Positions 12,616 to 19,175 of a stretch of 39,260 nt of DNA are shown here, piece after piece (within the stretch, counting starts at the first letter, position 1; every line of letters starts with the position of its first letter). The translations under genes were made by a program, and so were the position numbers. The notes under the pieces are model-generated. The model ran no database searches and was not told where the DNA came from. It saw nothing but the letters and a program-made list of their open reading frames with translations. This DNA is from a virus: positions 1 to 39,260 of IMG/VR virus record IMGVR_UViG_3300031364_000008; one strand, 5' to 3'.

Positions 12616-13152
12616 TCAATCCTCGCTTTTATATCTCTCCATCATCAAAGCTATTTCATCCGGTGTCCTGGTGTCTATGTCGAGCTCCTGTGCGTCGCTG
12701 ATGATTCCCTGTATGAATAAGTACATTTCGCGTGTGTTATAATGGGATGATCCTACCCAAAAGCGCAAGTATTTGGCACGGTCTTCCGGTGCAAGCTTTT
12801 CGTGTTCTTCGACGTATACAAACTGACGCTTAAAACGTTCAACGTCTTCGTTTGGAACCTTGACAACGCCTGTCTGACCATACTTTTTAAGCATATTAAA
12901 ATAGACTTCATCTTTTGTAAGCGGTGGGGTTAAGGCTTCTGCAATCTTTGAAATCAATTTCCAGCAATACCGGTTCGCCTCTCCTGATCTCTTGTCTCTG
13001 TGTTTATCAATCTCTGCGTCGCATTCTTCGTTAGGCTTGCTACAGAATCGCCTTGCCCTTGCCGCGTCTTCTGGAGAAGAGGGCTTTAAACAAATCCAAA
13101 CGCCGTCTTCGTACAGCATCTTTTTCTGAATAAATTTGATAGTTGTGGACAT
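12616..13152 (-). CDS. NinB-like recombination protein
   Basis: 178 residues from MSTTIKFIQKK behind AAGGGAG. RSGEANRYCWKLISKIAEAL...LTKDEVYFNMLKKYG and GSSHYNTREMYLFIQ...LDIDTRTPDEIA correspond to a family common in Firmicute phage recombination blocks and related to NinB, which binds ssDNA and helps recombination mediators. It overlaps the exonuclease gene by 113 bases, more than any other pair here. Confidence 0.6.
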   Translation of the reverse strand: MSTTIKFIQKKMLYEDGVWICLKPSSPEDAARARRFCSKPNEECDAEIDKHRDKRSGEANRYCWKLISKIAEALTPPLTKDEVYFNMLKKYGQTGVVKVPNEDVERFKRQFVYVEEHEKLAPEDRAKYLRFWVGSSHYNTREMYLFIQGIISDAQELDIDTRTPDEIALMMERYKSED

Positions 13153-13687
13153 TTGGGAAAGCTCCCTTCCGTAGACATTTGGCAAGATACTTTAGACGGG
13201 GAAGATATTCAGCATTAATCCATGCAGGATCATACTCAATCGGATGTGTTGACAGCCGCGCTAGGTCAATTTCGTTGAACCAATTTTCGTAGTCCGCCCC
13301 AATGAGACGATACGCCTCGACAACCAACGGTTTACAAGTGGCGTACATTTCAACCTGCGCCTGTTGCCAATAAGAACTTGATAGCTTGAATTTGTTCGCA
13401 GAATAAGTCTTTACCTCATGGACAATCTTGTCTTCCCCGTCTAAGTTGACACGCAGCCGGTAGCGCCTGACCTTTATTTGTCTGTCGCGTCGCTTAACGC
13501 CGAGAGCGTCAAGGATTCGATGCTCGTAAGCGCTGCCGGTCTGCATTGCAAGTGAATTGAATGTGTTCCGCCGTAGCCCAAGCTTTTCCAGCCACCATAA
13601 AGAAAATGACTGTGTATTCCAATTCCCTGTAATATAATGGGTGTCTGATGCGCCGAACCAGCCGGAACGGTCATAATTTTGAATCAT
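13040..13687 (-). CDS. PD-(D/E)XK (YqaJ/RecB-like) exonuclease
   Basis: 215 residues, ATG on the stop of the annealing-protein gene. Motifs in order: WFGASDTHYITGN (9-22), GSAYEHRIL with E55, NLDGEDKIVHEVK with D83 and E91-x-K93, and YWQQAQVEMYA with the Q...Y motif (107-116). This is the lambda-exonuclease/YqaJ/Cas4 type core that resects dsDNA ends for the annealing protein encoded upstream. The last ~35 residues are arginine-rich and lie over the next gene in another frame, so the natural end may be earlier. Confidence 0.85.
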   Translation of the reverse strand: MIQNYDRSGWFGASDTHYITGNWNTQSFSLWWLEKLGLRRNTFNSLAMQTGSAYEHRILDALGVKRRDRQIKVRRYRLRVNLDGEDKIVHEVKTYSANKFKLSSSYWQQAQVEMYATCKPLVVEAYRLIGADYENWFNEIDLARLSTHPIEYDPAWINAEYLPRLKYLAKCLRKGAFPNVHNYQIYSEKDAVRRRRLDLFKALFSRRRGKGKAIL

Positions 13688-14295
13688 GGCTTTATATTGC
13701 GAAGGCGTTCCTCAAGTGTTGATATTTTACTTATGTAACTAAGGATTTGGTCAAGTTGTTTTTCGTTAATACCTGCAGCCTCGCAGATTTCCTTTTTAGA
13801 AAGTCCCTTTTTCATAAGGGATGTTATAAGCTCCTCGATTCTCTTTTTAATTTCCCAGATGTTGTGAGACATTGGATTATCTTTTAATGGCGCTTCCGCC
13901 TCTTCTTTTATCCACAGAGAAAGCCCAAGCCCCCAGTTTGTGCCGACGCATTTTACAAAACATCGTTGCGACGCATCAGCAACGTCTGACTGCGCAATCT
14001 TTTCCATTTCTATATCAAAGAATCCGTTTATTACTGGATAGTCCGCCTCTCTGCGTACACCGTCAATTTCGACAAAGCACTTAACAAACGGAATACCACC
14101 ATTAATCAAAAAAAGTGGATGATCGTCTTTTGAATGAATGTTCCCGTATTGGACACTTTCAGCGCCATTTTCGTAAAGCATTTCAACGCAAACCGCCCAG
14201 TTCAAAAACTTAACTTTTTTGCCCCCCCCTACCGGCTTTTCTCCAGCCCTGCTTGAAACGTCAATTGCAAACAATTCATTAAACGGTTTCAGCAT
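13684..14295 (-). CDS. Single-strand annealing protein (DUF1071/Sak type)
   Basis: 203 residues behind GAAGGT. KPFNELFAIDVSSRAGEKP, KFLNWAVCVEML, DYPVINGFFDIEM and SQRCFVKCVGTNWGLGLSLW form the DUF1071 signature of Sak-type phage annealing proteins. The C-terminal tail (KKGLSKKEICEAAGINEKQL) adds an HTH-like segment. With the exonuclease next to it, it forms an end-resection/annealing recombination pair. Confidence 0.85.
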   Translation of the reverse strand: MLKPFNELFAIDVSSRAGEKPVGGGKKVKFLNWAVCVEMLYENGAESVQYGNIHSKDDHPLFLINGGIPFVKCFVEIDGVRREADYPVINGFFDIEMEKIAQSDVADASQRCFVKCVGTNWGLGLSLWIKEEAEAPLKDNPMSHNIWEIKKRIEELITSLMKKGLSKKEICEAAGINEKQLDQILSYISKISTLEERLRNIKP

Positions 14296-14299
14296 CGTC

Positions 14300-14527
14300 T
14301 TACCTTCTTTCTACTGTTTCATAATCGCACCCCATTAATTGCGCCACTTCATCAATTGGTAAATTTCTAATCCTATCCCAAAAGCAATCAGGGCAAAGTG
14401 ATACTGTGACGCCTTTTTCGTTTTTCCAGTAAACGTAGGTTTCGGCTTCGTACACTTCGTGTTGGCAATCCGCCATGATGTATGTATCCTCTGGAGGGAT
14501 CAAAGACGATTCAGGTATATTTGACAT
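14300..14527 (-). CDS. Small cysteine-motif protein
   Basis: 75 residues from MSNIPESSLIPPEDTY, 7 bases behind GGAGG. DCQHEVYEAETYVYWKNEKG and SLCPDCFWDRI give Cys/His positions for one zinc ion (C-x-H...C-x2-C). The tail DEVAQLMGCDYETVERR is helical. Precedes the annealing protein by four bases. Confidence 0.65.
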   Translation of the reverse strand: MSNIPESSLIPPEDTYIMADCQHEVYEAETYVYWKNEKGVTVSLCPDCFWDRIRNLPIDEVAQLMGCDYETVERR

Positions 14528-14591
14528 GGGAATGGCCTCCATATTATCAGTGTGTCGGATTTGATGCGGACGTAGATTGGCTTATTATTTT

Positions 14592-14975
14592 TCATAATTG
14601 CGCCTCTTGACTTGCCTTTATTTTTGCATTGAGCATATCCCTCTGCGCTACAAGCTTTGAAACCGTTTTTTCAAGCTTCATATACGGTTTAAACTTGTCG
14701 AGGGATTCCGCCAAGCAAAACACGCGAACGTTATCAAAATCTACATAAACACGGTAATCAACGCCTTGAAACGTTTCAAACTTTGCCTTTATATTTTCCT
14801 TCTTAAGAAAATAACGCATGTGATCGTCGGTTATGTGTATGTTTGTTCTATTGTCAACTGCAAAATCTACGTTTATTGTAATAATTTTCCGCCTATAATC
14901 TCCAAGACCAAGAACGCTAGATACTCCATGCAAAACATTGCTAAGGTCAATAATAGTCGTTAAGTTAATATCCAC
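14592..14975 (-). CDS. Hypothetical early protein, GTG start
   Basis: 127 residues if started at GTG 14975, nine bases behind AAAGGA and two bases past the previous stop. DINLTTIIDLSNVLHGVSSV and a following beta-rich part (YRVYVDFDNVRVFCLAESLD) lead to a C-terminal coiled coil (KLEKTVSKLVAQRDMLNAKI). No family recognised. A longer frame upstream has no ribosome site. Confidence 0.6.
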   Translation of the reverse strand: MDINLTTIIDLSNVLHGVSSVLGLGDYRRKIITINVDFAVDNRTNIHITDDHMRYFLKKENIKAKFETFQGVDYRVYVDFDNVRVFCLAESLDKFKPYMKLEKTVSKLVAQRDMLNAKIKASQEAQL

Positions 14976-14976
14976 T

Positions 14977-15375
14977 TTACATTTTCCTTTCTCGTATCCT
15001 GCATCCGTAATACCAGTCCATATACAGCGCCTTGCTTTTCTCAGACGGGTACTTATACCCTTCAATCTCCAAATACGCCTTAGACTCGTTTATAATTTCG
15101 CCTTTGGTACGGAACTGCACGCAGCGTAATTCCATGCGACTGTCTTTCTTTTTCTTCCTGCGCGATTGTGGGGCGTCTAAACAAGCTTCGGGATATTCGG
15201 TGATAATCGCGTCCCCTGCGCCCGGATGAAGGCATACGCCGCTTTTTGGGTTCCTGGTGCTGCTCAAAAGTTGCGGTGTGAATTTGGTAAAGCCGGCGCG
15301 TCTTACGGTAGCGACAACCGCCTTGTCCTTAACGCCTTCGATACGCGGAGGTTGGATTAAATCAAATACCGGCAT
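14977..15375 (-). CDS. Hypothetical early protein
   Basis: 132 residues from MPVFDLIQPPRIEGV, behind GGAGG. An N-terminal beta-like part is followed by a basic stretch (APQSRRKKKKDSRMELR) and an ending YMDWYYGCRIRERKM. Basic overall, so nucleic acid contact is possible. Function unknown. Confidence 0.65.
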   Translation of the reverse strand: MPVFDLIQPPRIEGVKDKAVVATVRRAGFTKFTPQLLSSTRNPKSGVCLHPGAGDAIITEYPEACLDAPQSRRKKKKDSRMELRCVQFRTKGEIINESKAYLEIEGYKYPSEKSKALYMDWYYGCRIRERKM

Positions 15376-15385
15376 TTTGCACCTC

Positions 15386-15886
15386 CTACGCATAATCCGG
15401 GATGGCTTTGCAGATCGTATAAACTTTGACGCCCTCGACCATTACTGACAACTCATATGGGTAATTGTCTGCGTTGCGCTCTTTCACTTTCGGGCGCTCA
15501 TGGAGCGCGTCGCATATCTTTTCCATTTCACCGTCCAAGACCTGTAGTTCAGGCGTTGAGAAATGATATACTGCCGCATAATCAAGCCCCGTTTCTTGCC
15601 TTATAGCCTCCAAATTTTCCTCGTGCTGCTTCTCTGCGTTCATTGCCATGCCGATAAACAGTAAAACGTTATTGCGGTTCATATGCATCCTCCTTATTTC
15701 GAACCACTTCGGAAGGTGATTTTCCGCTTTCTCTTCATAAGCAACTAAACTCCACAGCTTTGGCGCAACGCCAAACCACTCTCCATTTTTTACGCATCTG
15801 CGTTTACAGTAGTCGCCCAAATCGCAAAGCTCCCAAGGATCATCATTTCTCCAATACTCGTTAGTCATCCGATTGAATTTATCCAT
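15386..15886 (-). CDS. Hypothetical early protein
   Basis: 166 residues behind AAGGGATA. Contains a cysteine cluster (CDLGDYCKRRC, 21-31) and a hydrophobic helix (NNVLLFIGMAMNAEKQ), then acidic helical parts. An internal GGAGG upstream of MHMNRNNVLLF suggests that another start may be used. Function not recognised. Confidence 0.6.
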   Translation of the reverse strand: MDKFNRMTNEYWRNDDPWELCDLGDYCKRRCVKNGEWFGVAPKLWSLVAYEEKAENHLPKWFEIRRMHMNRNNVLLFIGMAMNAEKQHEENLEAIRQETGLDYAAVYHFSTPELQVLDGEMEKICDALHERPKVKERNADNYPYELSVMVEGVKVYTICKAIPDYA

Positions 15887-15953
15887 TTATATCCCTTCTT
15901 AAATATTATTTTTTGTTAATTCTAACGATCAATCGCATTCCATTGTCCGGCCC

Positions 15954-16091
15954 TCAAAACGCGATAACGCGCATTAGGATTATTCCGGCCAGTATGACCG
16001 CCCTCCAGAAGTCGTCATTATCGCGGTGCCGCTCGGCCCTGTAGCTGTCTCCGCTTTTGCGGATAAGCCAATACTCGTCGCCGGTTCTCAT
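15954..16091 (-). CDS. Small 45-residue membrane protein
   Basis: ATG at 16091 overlaps the previous stop (ATGA), with GGGGAGG just upstream. The charged N-terminus (MRTGDEYWLIRKSGDSYRAE, then RHRDNDD) is followed by a single membrane helix (FWRAVILAGIILMRVIAF) at the very end, a tail-anchored layout. Function unknown. Confidence 0.65.
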   Translation of the reverse strand: MRTGDEYWLIRKSGDSYRAERHRDNDDFWRAVILAGIILMRVIAF

Positions 16092-16387
16092 GACGGCCTC
16101 CCCATGTATCGCCGCATTTCTGCGTTCAGTCTATGGACAAGAGCGGCGTCTCTTCCGTGATATCCGCCGATGAAATAAATCTCGTCTTTGCAGTTGTTGA
16201 TAGCATTCAGTTCCGCTTCCGCTGCCGCCGTATCGTCAAAATCTCCGAGTGATTTGCCATCGTGGTAAAGATTAAAGCTGACTATGTAAATTTTCCCGTT
16301 GTAGCACGATCTCCTAATGTTTGGGGCAACGATAAGCGGCTGACGCTGGAGCACAAGTGTTTCCCTGTCTTTTGAGATAATAAGCAT
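16088..16387 (-). CDS. Hypothetical early protein
   Basis: 99 residues from MLIISKDRETLVLQR behind AAAGGTG. The sequence suggests a small beta-alpha domain (NGKIYIVSFNLYHDGKSLGD, AAAEAELNAI). Similar short proteins often follow the excisionase in Firmicute phages. No known function. Confidence 0.6.
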   Translation of the reverse strand: MLIISKDRETLVLQRQPLIVAPNIRRSCYNGKIYIVSFNLYHDGKSLGDFDDTAAAEAELNAINNCKDEIYFIGGYHGRDAALVHRLNAEMRRYMGRPS

Positions 16388-16431
16388 GATAATCACCTTT
16401 CTTGTTTGGTGTGTCATCACCTTGGTTTGTC

Positions 16432-16614
16432 TCAAATATGTGGAGTGATAGATTGCTGTCTGAGTCCGTCTTTATATTTCTGATATTCTGATTCATCAAT
16501 GCGAACACACCCGTTACCGATTTTGTGAACTGGAAGTTCCCCGCTCCATATCCTGCGGTATACGGTCTTCGTGCAGACGTTCAAGTCCTTCGCTATCTGG
16601 CTTACAGTTAACAT
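16432..16614 (-). CDS. Excisionase-like HTH protein
   Basis: 60 residues from MLTVSQIAKDLNVCTKTVYR, behind AAAGGAG; a longer frame has no ribosome site. The sequence up to RRIWSGELPVHKIGNGCVRI is the winged HTH_17/excisionase-family pattern (MerR-like helix, turn, then wing). As first gene of the early operon next to the repressor and integrase, it may direct excision or act as a Cro-like regulator. Confidence 0.8.
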   Translation of the reverse strand: MLTVSQIAKDLNVCTKTVYRRIWSGELPVHKIGNGCVRIDESEYQKYKDGLRQQSITPHI

Positions 16615-16816
16615 TTGTTTCTCCTTTCTGTGAATTAATTCCAAACCTTTTTCGTTTGAACAATAAAATATTGTGCAACTATACATTTTCTGTGGACGCG
16701 TATGGACATAAAGCTATTTATGTGTTATTGTTTGCATTGTTGTATTCTAATAATGCTCTTTTGTGCCCATGTGTTTTTACCTTGAGTACGCGTAATAATT
16801 GTGTGTCTATATATAC

Positions 16817-16845
16817 ATTGTAGAGTCTTTCGGAGTCTATGTCAA
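16817..16845 (-). promoter_or_regulatory. Early leftward promoter
   Basis: On the minus strand TTGACA (16845-16840) and TACAAT (16822-16817) are exactly 17 bases apart, about 200 bases upstream of the excisionase-like gene. It is the best candidate for the lytic early promoter. Confidence 0.8.
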
Positions 16846-16868
16846 TGCATTTCTGTGTCTTTCTGAGT
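16825..16868. promoter_or_regulatory. Repressor operator candidates
   Basis: GTCTTTCGGAGT (16825-16836) and GTCTTTCTGAGT (16857-16868) differ by one base and are 32 bases apart (three helical turns). The first lies in the spacer of the early promoter. They are likely sites for the XRE repressor encoded immediately to the right. Confidence 0.5.
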
Positions 16869-16904
16869 TTTTGTATACATATATAAAAAAGGTGCGTGTG
16901 TGTT

Positions 16905-17240
16905 GTGTTTTATGATAATTTTATGAGAATTTGTGAGACTATGGGGTATTCGCCATCAAGAGTGCTAGATCAAGCAAAGCTAAGTAGAGGCAGTTTGGCG
17001 AGGTGGAAAAATGGCGGAGAGCCGTTAAACGAAGCGAAAAAAAGAATAGCGGATGTTTTTAATATAACTGTACCCGAGCTAATGTCAGGTGAAATAAAAA
17101 AGCCCGCCACCAGCGAAGGTGACGAGCAAAAAAGAGCTGAAGATGAATTTTTAGAAGTCTGGCGGCTTGTCCCTAATGAGAACAAAAAAATTCTTCAAGA
17201 TATGATTGTTGCTGACTTAAAAAATAAAGGGCTTCTTTAA
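16905..17240 (+). CDS. XRE-family repressor
   Basis: 111 residues if started at GTG 16905 (MFYDNFMRICETMGYSPSRV), the usual beginning of this small repressor type; GTG 16896 would add three residues but is too close to the AAAGG site. HTH at about 14-50 (SPSRVLDQAKLSRGSLARWK), then NEAKKRIADVFNITVPELM. An acidic C-terminal segment (WRLVPNENKKILQDMIVADL) probably dimerises. It lacks a peptidase domain, so induction is not by LexA-like self-cleavage. Divergent from the early operon. Confidence 0.85.
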   Translation: MFYDNFMRICETMGYSPSRVLDQAKLSRGSLARWKNGGEPLNEAKKRIADVFNITVPELMSGEIKKPATSEGDEQKRAEDEFLEVWRLVPNENKKILQDMIVADLKNKGLL

Positions 17241-17304
17241 AGGCAAGCGTCGGGTATTTCGACGTTTTAATCAGTAAAACAATAAAGTCGTCTTTATTCT
17301 CCAT
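17173..17304 (-). CDS. Hidden 43-residue antisense ORF
   Basis: ATG at 17304 with GCGAGG seven bases upstream; it runs leftward over the 3' end of the repressor gene and stops at TAG 17173. The peptide starts MENKDDFIVLLIKTSKYPTL and ends LEEFFCSH, helical in character. A near-consensus promoter stands 41 bases upstream. It could be a real small protein, or the RNA could act as antisense to the repressor mRNA. No family recognised. Confidence 0.45.
   Translation of the reverse strand: MENKDDFIVLLIKTSKYPTLAFKEALYFLSQQQSYLEEFFCSH
17248..17266 (+). terminator. Repressor terminator candidate
   Basis: CGTCG-GGTATTT-CGACG followed by TTTT, eight bases after the repressor stop. Short stem, so efficiency may be partial. 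Confidence 0.45.
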
Positions 17305-17344
17305 TATAAGCCTCGCTTTCCAAAAATTAAATACTTATATATTT

Positions 17345-17373
17345 ATGATAGCGTTGCATTTTGCGTTTGTCAA
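17345..17373 (-). promoter_or_regulatory. Promoter antisense to the repressor
   Basis: On the minus strand TTGACA (17373-17368) and TATCAT (17350-17345) are exactly 17 bases apart, pointing toward the 43-codon ORF and the repressor 3' end. Confidence 0.65.
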
Positions 17374-17443
17374 CAGTGTGGAAAATTATGTCATTTACAA
17401 AATTAATGTTAAATTTGTGTTGTAACGTATAAAAGGAATAAAA

Positions 17444-18469
17444 ATGTCTAATAAAAAGGTGCGCGCAAACGGTCAAGGAACGGTATTCAAGCTATCAAGC
17501 GGCAAATGGCGCGTCGAAAAAACTATATACACAAACGGCGTCAAAGTAAAACGCATAACAAAATCAGGATTTAAGCTTAAGCGCGATGCTCTTGATTATT
17601 TAAACAAGCTGAATGCCGGTGCGATACGGTTGACCGCATCGGCTACTTTTAAGGAAATTTATGATTTGTGGAGCGTTCCGCATTATGCTAAAATAGCAAA
17701 CGATACAAGCAATGGATACAAGGCTGCTTATAAGCGCTGCGAAAATATATGGTATCGTCAGTTTTCTTCTCTCAAAGCAAGCGATTTGCAGGAAATCGTT
17801 GATGCTTGTCCGCTATCTAGGAGAACAAAAGCCGATATAAAGCTGATGCTTTCAATGCTCTATAAATTTGCGCTGCAAAACGATTATTGCGATAAAGACT
17901 ATGCTCAATTTATAAAACTTCCTCCAAAGGGAAAGCCAAAGCATGACGCATTTACTAAAGCCGAGAGAGATGTTTTGTGGAAAGACTACAATTCCGGCAA
18001 CAAATTCACGGGAGAAATTCTTTTTTTGATTTACTGCGGTTTACGATTTGGGGAATACGCAAAAACAGAGCGGGCAAAGATGTATCTGGATAAACGTTAT
18101 TTCATATCCGGAATTAAGACGCCAGCTGGAATCGACAGGACAATTCCTATTGCAGACTGCATTTATAATATAACAGACGAACTGTACAATAAAACGGACA
18201 AAAAATACCTTTTGACGGTTCCGGAAAAAACATGGTATACTCTTTATCACGCAACGCTTCAAAGGCTGGGAATCCGCGATCTTGACACGCATTGCTGCCG
18301 GCACACCGCCGCGACTGCGCTTGCAGAGGCCGACGTACAACCCGCAATTATTCTCGCTATCCTCGGTCATGAAAACTACTCTATGACACTGAACTATACA
18401 CATATCAGCTTAGATGAAATGTTGTCAGCTGTAAACAAGCAGTATATACCGAGTAGTAACGCGAAGTAG
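17444..18469 (+). CDS. int: Tyrosine recombinase integrase
   Basis: 341 residues. N-terminal AP2-like arm-binding domain (ANGQGTVFKLSSGKWRVEK, 8-53), SAM-like core-binding domain (about 65-165), then the catalytic domain. The active site is complete: R201 (CGLRFGE), K225, H283 and R286 (THCCRHTAAT), H309 (LGHENY) and Y318 (NYTH). It integrates and, with an excisionase, excises the phage by strand exchange at attP/attB. The putative attP begins in the last codons of the gene. Confidence 0.95.
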   Translation: MSNKKVRANGQGTVFKLSSGKWRVEKTIYTNGVKVKRITKSGFKLKRDALDYLNKLNAGAIRLTASATFKEIYDLWSVPHYAKIANDTSNGYKAAYKRCENIWYRQFSSLKASDLQEIVDACPLSRRTKADIKLMLSMLYKFALQNDYCDKDYAQFIKLPPKGKPKHDAFTKAERDVLWKDYNSGNKFTGEILFLIYCGLRFGEYAKTERAKMYLDKRYFISGIKTPAGIDRTIPIADCIYNITDELYNKTDKKYLLTVPEKTWYTLYHATLQRLGIRDLDTHCCRHTAATALAEADVQPAIILAILGHENYSMTLNYTHISLDEMLSAVNKQYIPSSNAK

Positions 18470-18652
18470 TAACGCGAGTAGTAGTATAACAATAGACGCA
18501 ATAAGACTAATGTAGACAATAATGTGATTTTGCAACGGTTTGTCTATTGCAGTACAAGCGTGTCATAATTATTTTATGGAGAAGTACCCAAGAGGCAATT
18601 CTTGATATTGCAGGGATATTTAGCATGTAAAGTAGTAATAAAATAGTAGTAG
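18452..18652. other. attP region candidate with arm repeats
   Basis: A tandem 13-bp repeat AGTAGTAACGCGA (18452-18464, 18465-18477) and more AGTAGTA units lie left of the putative core, and AGTAGTAA/AGTAGTAG units lie right (18632-18652). An inverted repeat CAATAGAC/GTCTATTG (18490-18497, 18542-18549) lies between. This is the structure expected for arm-type integrase sites flanking a core. Confidence 0.5.
18578..18596 (+). other. Putative att core resembling the 5' end of tRNA-Ser
   Basis: GGAGAAGTACCCAAGAGGC resembles the first 19 bases (acceptor strand, U8-A9, D arm) of Firmicute serine tRNA genes, as far as I recall those sequences. No other tRNA part follows. A core shared with a host tRNA-Ser gene would be the integration site; use of the 5' end of the tRNA is less common than the 3' end. 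Confidence 0.4.
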
Positions 18653-18658
18653 AAAAAC

Positions 18659-18694
18659 AAAAAAGCCGCAGGAATCATTTCTGACCCTGCGGCT
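18659..18694 (-). terminator. Strong terminator ending the 19-kb transcript
   Basis: AGCCGCAGG (18664-18672) pairs with CCTGCGGCT (18686-18694) as a 9-bp stem; on the minus strand it is followed by TTTTTTG. It ends leftward transcription before the integrase/attP region. Confidence 0.85.
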
Positions 18695-19040
18695 CTCTGT
18701 TTAAAGATGCACCTCTTTACAGAAAATACAATAAGTTTTTATGCCGGGGCCCCTTTGCGTGTTTTTATAAGCAAAACACAGAAAAAACATAATGATTGCA
18801 ACGCCTTAACTGTCCGGGCCCCCTTTCGTCATCACACAACCAAAAAGCCATCCAACGCCGCTCGCGGATTTCTCCGGCCTGTCAATCCGTGGCTGCCGAA
18901 CAGCCTAACCGTCAGCAGGATAATACGTGTCGCGCTACCCGTCACCATAGCGTCTTATTCCGCCACCGCATAACATTTTTTGGTGTAATAACCGCCGTCC
19001 CTTCCAAAAGTCAGCGCTTTTAGGTTACACACCTAGCTTA
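18660..19040 (-). ncRNA. Candidate structured RNA between endolysin and attP
   Basis: A promoter (19046-19074) and a terminator (18659-18694) frame about 385 nt with only tiny frames lacking good ribosome sites. Read on the minus strand, the RNA can form TAGGT-GTGTA-ACCTA near its 5' end, GGCTG-TTCGG-CAGCC, and CGGATT...AATCCG. It also carries two self-complementary blocks, GGGGGCCCGG and GGGGCCCCGG (about 18744-18757, 18816-18825), which can pair with each other. The best frame encodes 38 residues (ATG at 18950) ending ALDGFLVV, like the end of the endolysin. Function unknown; a small protein cannot be excluded. Confidence 0.45.
18833..18859. repeat. 27-bp repeat shared with the endolysin 3' end (copy at 19183-19209)
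   Basis: 24 of 27 bases match the end of the endolysin gene; in the same orientation both encode ALDGFLxV. It could be a trace of recombination that joined the endolysin tail to this region. Confidence 0.7.
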
Positions 19041-19045
19041 AATAT

Positions 19046-19074
19046 ATTATACTATTATTTTACGGGAATTGCAA
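19046..19074 (-). promoter_or_regulatory. Promoter of the 19-kb RNA
   Basis: On the minus strand TTGCAA (19074-19069) and a perfect TATAAT (19051-19046) are 17 bases apart. It lies about 100 bases downstream of the endolysin stop, so it serves only the following ~385 nt. Confidence 0.7.
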
Positions 19075-19175
19075 TACCTATTGCTAAAAATCAGTGAGGA
19101 CCAAAACGAGGGTGCTTTTTGCTAAAAACGCTAATTTACGTTGCAATTGCTACGTTTTTTGCGGACCAAGTTTAT

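Noticed and set aside
18707-18973. Plus-strand 88-codon frame downstream of attP
   Set aside because: No ribosome site, and it runs against a strong minus-strand promoter-terminator unit; it is better read as the complement of the structured RNA.
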